Source: Cloacimonetes bacterium UBA6081
GTDB lineage: Bacteria > Cloacimonadota > Cloacimonadia > Cloacimonadales > Cloacimonadaceae
Length of the DNA stretch: 13,622 nucleotides
Direction: 5' to 3'
NCBI GenBank assembly: GCA_002428685.1
Contig: DIXL01000103.1
Coordinates: 1 to 13,622 of the forward strand
The notes under the pieces were generated by a model. That model was not told the DNA's origin, did no database searches, and saw nothing but the letters and a program-made list of their open reading frames with translations. The position numbers were made by a program, and so were the translations under genes. Position 1 is the first letter of the stretch. The number at the start of each line of letters is the position of its first letter. This document shows, one piece after another, positions 1 through 6,475 of the stretch.

Positions 1-203
1 GACATACCAAGTTTGACACAACACTCGGTCATGTTCTCTGACTTGAGCCAGGGGCCTCTGAACTGATTCCACCAGTTCTCATAGTGGAAGTCCTTATCAA
101 AAGGGTAATCGCATAATCCGGGCTGGGATTCGATAATCTCTTCGATTGGTTGCTCCGAACCATCTTCCCTCATAAGTACGAGCTGGCTGCCGGATGCTGC
201 CAT
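1..203 (-). CDS. Hypothetical protein, partial at left edge; probably a frameshifted gene
   Basis: An open frame runs leftward off the window from ATG at 203. It encodes about 67 visible residues with an acidic first half (REDGSEQPIEEIIESQ), then an aromatic stretch (FHYENWWNQFRGPW), then MTECCVKLGM at the edge, which could open a helix-turn-helix. The frame also stays open upstream of 203 through a basic stretch (KNKNRR) back to about 280. A good start site lies further upstream: AGGAG at 264-260 followed by ATG at 253. That ATG reads only three codons (M-T-K) before TAA at 244-242, in a different frame. Gaining one base there would join this start to the long frame. I therefore read it as a gene with a one-base lesion near its start, or one now translated from ATG 203. 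I do not recognise the family. Confidence 0.5.
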   Translation of the reverse strand, partial: MAASGSQLVLMREDGSEQPIEEIIESQPGLCDYPFDKDFHYENWWNQFRGPWLKSENMTECCVKLGM

Positions 204-241
204 CTGCTCCAGCGTTGCTTGCTCTCTGCGATTCTTGTTTT

Positions 242-264
242 TTACTTGGTCATCTTGATCTCCT
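242..264 (-). promoter_or_regulatory. Shine-Dalgarno and orphaned start codon of the left-edge gene
   Basis: On the minus strand AGGAG (264-260) is followed after six bases by ATG (253-251), then ACC, AAG and TAA. The spacing is ideal, but the frame closes after three codons. It most likely marks the ancestral start of the gene that leaves the left edge; a short leader peptide is the alternative. Confidence 0.4.
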
Positions 265-285
265 ACTCGGTTACCCGACTGTTAA

Positions 286-314
286 TTTATGGGTCTACTG
301 TACACTCTTCGCAA
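286..314 (-). promoter_or_regulatory. Possible sigma-70-like promoter for the left-edge gene
   Basis: On the minus strand TTGCGA (314-309) and CATAAA (291-286) are separated by exactly 17 bases. Each matches four of six consensus positions. It lies about 35 bases upstream of the ATG at 253 and points the right way. Matches of this quality occur by chance, so this is only a candidate. Confidence 0.22.
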
Positions 315-432
315 CCGTGGTCAAGCCCTTTCCGCTCAATGTGATGCGATCTACCTGTATTCGTTCTTGACAATAACATTAAGGAATCGAAGTTAGCGAC
401 TTGACTGAATCGTGTATGAAGGAAGCTATAAA

Positions 433-1419
433 ATGATCAAGAATATCGACCCCATTGCAAGCCCTGTAGTGAACTATATAACTTATATTCAAGCATGTTG
501 CCGCATAAATTGGCAGATCGAAGATACAGAGCACATGCATGGATTATTATTATCTGATGAAGACCGAAGCTTTATGCAAGCTTGTTCTGTAGATTTGAGT
601 TTCGGTGACGGATCATGTGCTTCATTAACCGAGCTTTTTTACTTCCTTCCAGCATATATATTTCGTGAAAATAGCGAAGGCTTTATAGAGTATTTTACTT
701 GTTTAGCACAATGCCATGACGCTCAGAGCATGTCACATCTATTCGATATGTATAGCTATCAAATCAGCCGCTTACAAGAGTTCATTCCCAGCTTTCTATC
801 CAATCGAGCGTCTTTGGAACACGATGATGTGCTCTGTAAAATTAAGCATCTTAGCATTATTTACAAATCAAATTTTCTTAGATACATGCAATTTATCTGG
901 GATACAGACAAAGCTATAATAGAGAAAACTTGTGATTATATAAACGAGATATTCGCCAACTACGACATTGTAGGCAAGTGGGAAGATCTAACAGGATTTG
1001 ATTTATTATCAGATCAATATCAGTTGATTATTGTCCCATCTCTGCAGTTCGGGCCTTGTGCAAATTCACTGCATTATGGTGTAAACATCTTCCCTGCTAT
1101 TACTGAATATTGCACCAAGAATTACTTTGACCATTTTATCTCCCATGAAATTGGTACACACATCCTCAAACCACATACTTTAGATAAAGTCAAGGTATCA
1201 GAAGAGAATCATCGAATTTACTATATAGCATTCGAGAATCTGGCAAAGCACATCAACATGAAGATTCTGTCCAATAAGTACCAGTATGAACTCGGGGAAG
1301 GCTATTACAAGGATTCGATTTTTGAAAGTATCTACAATAATCTTGATGGATTGGTAAATGATGATATTGGTGCGATGTACTTTGCTGCTATAGACCAGTA
1401 TAAGAAATTGAAATCATAA
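433..1419 (+). CDS. Uncharacterised protein with HEXXH motif, possible zinc metallopeptidase
   Basis: The product is 328 residues and I do not recognise the family. ATG 433 is preferred over the in-frame GTG at 412 because AAGGA lies just upstream of it at suitable spacing. There is no signal peptide and no clear membrane segment, so it is probably cytoplasmic. The motif HEIGTH at residues 238-243 fits the zinc-binding HEXXH pattern, and Glu268 (in AFENLA) is 25 residues further on, a spacing seen in gluzincin-type metallopeptidases. That function is an inference from a short motif. The protein is rich in Cys, Tyr and Phe. The gene looks clearly AT-richer than the genes downstream (841-900 has 15 G/C in 60 bases, against 36 in 60 at 2221-2280, both lines hand-picked). 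Together with the damaged neighbour on the left this suggests acquired DNA. Confidence 0.75.
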   Translation: MIKNIDPIASPVVNYITYIQACCRINWQIEDTEHMHGLLLSDEDRSFMQACSVDLSFGDGSCASLTELFYFLPAYIFRENSEGFIEYFTCLAQCHDAQSMSHLFDMYSYQISRLQEFIPSFLSNRASLEHDDVLCKIKHLSIIYKSNFLRYMQFIWDTDKAIIEKTCDYINEIFANYDIVGKWEDLTGFDLLSDQYQLIIVPSLQFGPCANSLHYGVNIFPAITEYCTKNYFDHFISHEIGTHILKPHTLDKVKVSEENHRIYYIAFENLAKHINMKILSNKYQYELGEGYYKDSIFESIYNNLDGLVNDDIGAMYFAAIDQYKKLKS

Positions 1420-1764
1420 AATTATATTCGATACGTGGGAATACCGACCGGTGCTCTCCACGATATTTTTTATCCTTCAATCTGAGACTGATGGACTGCC
1501 ATTTGCAGAAATCGTGATACTCGCTCTTCGCTGTTTCAGCCGATTTGCAGCCGATGTGATAAGATTTGCAGATTTAAGTGAGACTCTATATTCCGGTTAA
1601 ATAGGGTAAGGTGTCCGCTTTTTGCTTGACAGGATTTGCTTTTGTGAAAACTTTAGGATCAAGGCTAATTGTGTCGGTATCAGGTTAGGAATACCCATGC
1701 TTCAGATGCAGTTAACGCCCATGATGACAATGAGATATAAAAGCAAAAGAGGATAGATAGACCA
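1420..1764. other. Non-coding gap upstream of hutU with phased ATTTGCAG repeats
   Basis: This stretch of 345 bases has no convincing gene. It holds the possible terminator at 1434-1471 and three direct copies of ATTTGCAG, at 1501-1508, 1543-1550 and 1564-1571. The copies start 42 and 21 bases apart, so all three would sit on one face of the helix, as operators often do. A TTGACA hexamer lies at 1626-1631 but no good -10 follows at 16-18 bases. The hutU promoter is presumably in this gap, but I cannot place it. Confidence 0.4.
1434..1471 (+). terminator. Possible rho-independent terminator after the HEXXH gene
   Basis: CGTGG (1434-1438) pairs with CCACG (1458-1462), with a GC-containing interior that includes ACCGGT, and six T follow at 1466-1471. 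The outer stem is only five base pairs and the interior pairing is imperfect. Its position right after the stop codon at 1419 supports it. Confidence 0.35.
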
Positions 1765-3768
1765 ATGAAACCCTTTGAAGTTAATTTACCCAAAGAGTTA
1801 CCGCCTCCTGCGGTGTTTGAACCTGGCATCAGACGTGCCCCGGATAGAGGTTTGGAGCTGAACCAGGCCGAAATTGCCCAGGCACTTAAAAACGCCCTGC
1901 GCTATGTTCCTAGCGAACATCATGCCATCTTGGCACCGGAATTTTTGCACGAATTGAAAACCATGGGACGCATATACGGATACCGCTACCGTCCCCAGGG
2001 CAGGATTTTTGGCAAGCCAATTGGAGAATACACAGGCATAATCCAAGCCCGGGCCATGCAGGTGATGATTGACAACAATTTGGATTTTGATATTGCCCTA
2101 TATCCTTATGAGTTGGTTACTTACGGCGAAACAGGGCAGGTGTGCCAAAACTGGATGCAATACTGTTTGATTAGGCAATATCTGGAACTGATGAACGAAA
2201 ATCAAACCCTGGTAATGGCTTCGGGGCATCCGCTGGGTTTGTTTCCTTCGCGTCCTGAGGCTCCCAGAGTTATCTCCACCAATGGTTTAGTGATTGGCAA
2301 GTGGGATAATCCCGTAGAATTTAGGCGTTTATCAGCTCTTGGAGTGGCAAATTACGGGCAAATGACGGCTGGAGGCTGGATGTATATTGGGCCTCAGGGC
2401 ATAGTGCATGGCACTTACATCACGCTGCTAAATGCGGGACGCAAGTATCTCGGCATCCCTACCAGCGGTAATTTGGCGGGGGTGTTGTATGTTTCTTCTG
2501 GTCTTGGCGGAATGAGCGGTGCTCAAAGCAAGGCTGTAGAAATTGCAGGTGGAATTGGAATTATTGCCGAAGTGGACTATAGCCGGATTGAAACCAGGCA
2601 TTCCCAGGGCTGGGTGCAAAAGGTTTCGGCTGATTTGGCTGAGGTCTTTGGCTGGGTGGATGAAGCCAGAATTAGCAAAAAGCCCCTATCCATAGCTTTT
2701 TATGGGAATATCGTGGATCTGTTAGAATACATTGATACGCGCAACATAAAAGCAGAATTGCTTTCCGATCAAACCTCATGTCATGCCGTTTACGAAGGCG
2801 GCTATACGCCTGCAGGCATAAGCTTTGAAGCAGGCAGGAAACTTTTGGCCTCCAACCAAGCTGAATTTAAACGGGTAGTGGACGGTTCTCTACGCCGGCA
2901 CTATCGGGCAATTGTAAACCTAACTGCAAAGGGCGCAAAGTTTTGGGACTATGGAAACAGCTTTATGGCATCGGTGTTTGACGCGGGTGAAACGGAAATT
3001 GCCAAAAACAAACAGAATACCAATGACGGTTTTATCTGGCCATCGTATGTGGAAGATATAATGGGGCCACTGTGCTTTGATTATGGCTATGGTCCCTTCC
3101 GCTGGGTTTGCCTTTCCCGCAAGGATGAAGACCTGCAGAAAACAGATTTGGCGGCTGCAAAATTGATAGACCCCAATCGCAATGCCATGGATAAAGATAA
3201 TCATCATTGGATAGTTACTGCGGCTGAAAACCGTTTGGTGGTAGGCACCAAAGCCCGTATTTTGTATGCTGATGAAGAAGGCAGAATAAGGCTTGCACTA
3301 AGATTTAACGATATGGTACGCAAAAATGAAATTGGCCCTGTGATGCTGGGAAGAGATCATCACGACGTATCGGGAACCGATTCGCCTTTCCGCGAAACTG
3401 CAAACGTGAAAGATGGATCAAATGTGATGGCTGATATGGCCACTCACTGCTTTGCCGGAAACGTGGCCAGAGGCATGACTTTTGTAGTACTTTCCAATGG
3501 CGGCGGAGTTGGCATAGGCCGCAGTATAAACGGTGGAAACGGCATTGTGTTGGACGGAAGCCGTCGCATGGATGAAGTGATAAAAAAAGCTCTCTCCTGG
3601 GATGTGATGGGTGGTGTAGCCCGCAGAGCCTGGGCTCGCAATGAAGGTGCCATAGAAACCAGCCAAAACTGGAACGAAAATCATGCCGCGGAAGGAGCCA
3701 TCACTATTGCTGAAAGCGTGGATGAAACATATATCCAAAGCCTGGTAACCAAAGAATATGGAGCATAA
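1765..3768 (+). CDS. hutU: Urocanate hydratase (urocanase), long form
   Basis: This cytoplasmic NAD+-dependent enzyme converts urocanate to 4-imidazolone-5-propanoate, the second step of histidine breakdown. Urocanase signatures run through the protein: YGQMTAGGWMYIGPQGIVHG near residue 196, the Gly-rich NAD-site stretch GLGGMSGAQ near 246, SDQTSCH near 333, WDYGNSF near 393, and CFDYGYGPFRWVCLS with Cys437 at the place of the conserved active-site cysteine. At 667 residues it is the long form found in several anaerobic lineages rather than the roughly 555-residue proteobacterial form. The ATG has GAGGA about 11 bases upstream. The other histidine-degradation genes hutH, hutI and ftcD are absent from the window. 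The next gene starts three bases after its stop codon, so the two are cotranscribed. Confidence 0.95.
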   Translation: MKPFEVNLPKELPPPAVFEPGIRRAPDRGLELNQAEIAQALKNALRYVPSEHHAILAPEFLHELKTMGRIYGYRYRPQGRIFGKPIGEYTGIIQARAMQVMIDNNLDFDIALYPYELVTYGETGQVCQNWMQYCLIRQYLELMNENQTLVMASGHPLGLFPSRPEAPRVISTNGLVIGKWDNPVEFRRLSALGVANYGQMTAGGWMYIGPQGIVHGTYITLLNAGRKYLGIPTSGNLAGVLYVSSGLGGMSGAQSKAVEIAGGIGIIAEVDYSRIETRHSQGWVQKVSADLAEVFGWVDEARISKKPLSIAFYGNIVDLLEYIDTRNIKAELLSDQTSCHAVYEGGYTPAGISFEAGRKLLASNQAEFKRVVDGSLRRHYRAIVNLTAKGAKFWDYGNSFMASVFDAGETEIAKNKQNTNDGFIWPSYVEDIMGPLCFDYGYGPFRWVCLSRKDEDLQKTDLAAAKLIDPNRNAMDKDNHHWIVTAAENRLVVGTKARILYADEEGRIRLALRFNDMVRKNEIGPVMLGRDHHDVSGTDSPFRETANVKDGSNVMADMATHCFAGNVARGMTFVVLSNGGGVGIGRSINGGNGIVLDGSRRMDEVIKKALSWDVMGGVARRAWARNEGAIETSQNWNENHAAEGAITIAESVDETYIQSLVTKEYGA

Positions 3769-3770
3769 GT

Positions 3771-5129
3771 ATGAGCACTCCATTTAACAAATTGATGATT
3801 AAAGAAGGCATGAAAGACGAGGTTGTCCAAATCTTTAGTTCTTATTATAACCAGCTTAAAAAAGGCGAAAAGGGCTTTATTCCCGAAACCACGGTTAAGC
3901 CACCCTCCAGCCAGAATTTGGTTGAATACGAAAGTATTAAAGGGATGGCAAACAGCCAAATGCTGAAAAGCACTGTGATGATTAAACTTAATGGCGGTTT
4001 GGGAACCAGTATGGGGTTGTCCAAAGCAAAATCACTCCTCCCCGTTAAGGGCAACATGAACTTTTTGGATATCATCAGTCGGCAGGTGCTAACCTTGCGT
4101 GCAGTATCAGGTTACGATGTTTTGTTGATGTTCATGAATAGCTTTAGTACCGAAACTGATACGCTGAAATATCTGGAAAAGTATCCTGACCTGGCAAAGC
4201 AGGAATTGCCGCTTTCCTTTGTGCAGAACAAGTTTCCACGCATCAGGCAGGATAATTTGCAGCCCTTTGAAAGTGCTGACAAAGCTTTGATGTGGAATCC
4301 CCCCGGTCATGGAGACCTATATACCGCAATTCAGCCTCTGCTGGAAAAGCTGATATCTTCAGGTTACCGCTATGCCTTTGTCTCGAATGCCGATAATCTT
4401 GGTGCAACGGTTGATACTGCCATCCCAGCTTACATGCAAAGTGCTAATATCCCATTTTTGATGGAAGTGTGTCCCCGCAGCCCGATGGATAAAAAAGGGG
4501 GACATCTGTGTGAGGATACATCTGGTCAGTTACTCTTACGCGAAATAGCCCAATGCCCGGAAAAAGATTTAGCCAGGTTTCAGGACATAGATTACTACAA
4601 ATACTTCAATACCAATAATTTATGGATAGATTTGAAAGCTTTGGAATGGCAGATAATTTCGTCTGAAGGGTTGATGCTGTTACCCCTGATTGTTAATCCC
4701 AAGGTAGTGGAAGGCACTTCGGTTTATCAGCTGGAAACAGCAATGGGCAGTGCTATCAGTATATTTAGCAATGCAAAAGCACTCATTGTGCCACGGATGC
4801 GCTTTGCTCCCGTGAAAAAGACCAACGATCTACTGAGTATCTGGTCTGACGCTTACGAACTGAATGACCAGTATCAGATTGCTCTGAAACGTGGCCTGGA
4901 TAAAGCTCCGCTGGTGGAGTTGGATGAACGGTTTTATGGTAAAATTGATTCCTTGCAGGGGCATTTTCCCCAGGGAGCACCATCACTAACCGGGTGCAAG
5001 GAGCTAAGAATTTGTGGCGACATTACTTTTTACGATTATGTTATCTGTGAAGGGATTGTAAACCTTTACGCAAAGAATCCTGTTTCGGTTAGCAATAAAC
5101 TGCTGACAGGTAATATGGAACTTGGCTAA
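3771..5129 (+). CDS. UTP--glucose-1-phosphate uridylyltransferase, eukaryotic (UDPGP) type
   Basis: The 452-residue product is a nucleotidyltransferase of the UDPGP family, which makes UDP-glucose from UTP and glucose-1-phosphate. Related members use other sugar-1-phosphates or UDP-GlcNAc. Signatures in order: KLNGGLGTSMGLSKAKSLLP near residue 68 (nucleotide-binding loop and lysine), QNKFPRI, PPGHGDLY near 180, VSNADNLGATVD near 204, MDKKGGHLC, and FNTNNLWIDL near 281. These match the eukaryote-like UGPase rather than the GalU family usual in bacteria. The C-terminal part fits the family's beta-helix. Start is ATG 3771, with GGAG at 3760-3763 inside the end of hutU, so translation is probably coupled. 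Why a UDP-sugar enzyme is paired with histidine breakdown is unclear. Glucose specificity is the default reading, not proven. Confidence 0.88.
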   Translation: MSTPFNKLMIKEGMKDEVVQIFSSYYNQLKKGEKGFIPETTVKPPSSQNLVEYESIKGMANSQMLKSTVMIKLNGGLGTSMGLSKAKSLLPVKGNMNFLDIISRQVLTLRAVSGYDVLLMFMNSFSTETDTLKYLEKYPDLAKQELPLSFVQNKFPRIRQDNLQPFESADKALMWNPPGHGDLYTAIQPLLEKLISSGYRYAFVSNADNLGATVDTAIPAYMQSANIPFLMEVCPRSPMDKKGGHLCEDTSGQLLLREIAQCPEKDLARFQDIDYYKYFNTNNLWIDLKALEWQIISSEGLMLLPLIVNPKVVEGTSVYQLETAMGSAISIFSNAKALIVPRMRFAPVKKTNDLLSIWSDAYELNDQYQIALKRGLDKAPLVELDERFYGKIDSLQGHFPQGAPSLTGCKELRICGDITFYDYVICEGIVNLYAKNPVSVSNKLLTGNMELG

Positions 5130-5232
5130 GGGATAGGGTTTGCACTTTGTTTCAACTAAGAGTTACTTAGAAAAGCCGAAAAATCAGTTAACCGACTAAC
5201 CTATAAAATGTGAAGAAATGTAAGAGGAAGAT

Positions 5233-6465
5233 ATGGTTTCCAAAGTTGCAAAAATCCGATTGGGAGTATTCATTGCTCTTGGCTCGTTATTAATACTGAT
5301 CTTTGCCATCGCTGTGGCAGGAAGCCGGTTAATGCAAAAACGCGACATCTATTATATAGTGTTTGAAGACTACTCGGTCAGCGGTTTACAGGTAGGTGGC
5401 CCCGTAAATTATCAGGGTATTAAGGTTGGCAGGATAGAAACCATAAAAATTGATCCGAAGAATGTCTCTAAGATAATTCTTACGATCAGTGTAGATGCCG
5501 GAACACCTATTAAAGCAGATACCGAAGCCGTTTTAACCTTAATAGGAATCACCGGGTTGAAAGCTGTGGAAATTAGAGGCGGAACCAACGCATCTGCCTT
5601 GCTAAAGCCTAATAGTTATATTAAAACAGGTGTTTCCATGATGGATGATATCAGCGATAGGGCTGTATCCATAGCGGAAAAGATTGATTTGATAGCAGCC
5701 AATATCTACGATATGACCAGTACTGAAAACCGCAAAAACATTGCTACAATTTTAGAACAAACCAGTCTGCTGATCTCAGATGTGCGCGCCAGCATGTCCA
5801 CTACTTTATCCAGTTTGTCTCTAATAGCCAATAACACAGCTGAGCTCACATCGGGTCTCAGCCGGAATATGGATACTTTAACCAATAGTTTTACTAAAAA
5901 CTTGGATGCAGTATCACTAAGCACCATTACCGGTATAGATAGTTTATCCGCTACGTCTCGTGCCAGTATAGAACTAATTGCCGCCAACCTGAATTCAGAC
6001 TTAACCACCTTAACTGCTAGAATAGATCAGAGTCTGACCCAGATAACCGAACAAAGTTCAGCTCTTGTAGCCGAAGCCAGGCTGAATATAAACAGGGTTG
6101 GCGGGCATGCAGATGAGATGGTTTTGGAAAGCACTAAGCAGATAGCAACAATTGGAGCAAACTTAAACCGTTCCCTAGATCAAGTTAATGTCTTACTTTA
6201 TTCTCCTGAATTCATCAGGCTAATTGCAAATCTGACCAATCTATCGGGTAAGCTGGCAGATACAAATCTGGGTGGATTGATTGACGAATTAAGCGTTACA
6301 ATCCAAAAGACAGGGATACTCGTATCCACTCTTAACAGGGTTGTGGTTAGAGGACAGGGTAATTTACTTGATATCCTGGATTCTTTGGCGGACACTAGCG
6401 AAAACTTGAATGAGTTTTCCCGCCAGATATCCGATACACCATCTATTCTGTTACGTGGTAATTAA
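5233..6465 (+). CDS. mlaD: MCE-domain lipid transport protein, MlaD-like, with long helical tail
   Basis: This is the substrate-binding MCE subunit of a Mla-type ABC lipid transporter, anchored in the inner membrane and facing the periplasm. A single membrane helix spans about residues 8-30. The MCE domain follows at about 38-117 and includes the typical VGGPVNYQGIKVGRI and GITGLKAVEIRGG stretches. Residues from about 125 to 400 are low-complexity, rich in Ser, Thr, Leu, Ile and Asn with heptad-like spacing, and predict a long alpha-helical region. At 410 residues it is far longer than E. coli MlaD (about 180). Family members with such tails can hexamerise into periplasmic tubes, so a tube here is an inference. 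GAGGA precedes ATG 5233, and the 103-base gap upstream suggests a promoter of its own. The symbol denotes family, not proven orthology. Confidence 0.9.
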   Translation: MVSKVAKIRLGVFIALGSLLILIFAIAVAGSRLMQKRDIYYIVFEDYSVSGLQVGGPVNYQGIKVGRIETIKIDPKNVSKIILTISVDAGTPIKADTEAVLTLIGITGLKAVEIRGGTNASALLKPNSYIKTGVSMMDDISDRAVSIAEKIDLIAANIYDMTSTENRKNIATILEQTSLLISDVRASMSTTLSSLSLIANNTAELTSGLSRNMDTLTNSFTKNLDAVSLSTITGIDSLSATSRASIELIAANLNSDLTTLTARIDQSLTQITEQSSALVAEARLNINRVGGHADEMVLESTKQIATIGANLNRSLDQVNVLLYSPEFIRLIANLTNLSGKLADTNLGGLIDELSVTIQKTGILVSTLNRVVVRGQGNLLDILDSLADTSENLNEFSRQISDTPSILLRGN

Positions 6466-6470
6466 AGGAG
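6464..6470 (+). promoter_or_regulatory. Ribosome binding site choosing the lipoprotein start at 6476
   Basis: AAAGGAG overlaps the stop codon of the MCE gene. Two ATG codons follow, at 6473 and 6476. The second has the better spacing of five bases and gives a cleaner lipoprotein signal peptide. An upstream in-frame start at 6410 would add 21 residues in front of the signal peptide and is unlikely. Confidence 0.6.
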
Positions 6471-6475
6471 TAATG

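Noticed and set aside
150..344. Open frame of 64 codons on the plus strand
   Set aside because: It overlaps the more protein-like minus-strand frame, lacks a ribosome binding site and its translation is low-complexity Leu/Ser/Cys with no recognisable pattern.
367..372. TTGACA as promoter element for the HEXXH gene
   Set aside because: The sequence 17-18 bases downstream (AAGTTA/AGTTAG) is a poor -10 match.
1626..1631. TTGACA as -35 box of a hutU promoter
   Set aside because: No hexamer close to TATAAT lies 16-18 bases downstream; the best candidate (TAGGAT at 1654) is 22 bases away.
3418..3783. Long minus-strand open frames opposite hutU
   Set aside because: They are antisense shadows of a strongly conserved gene and have no family-like sequence.
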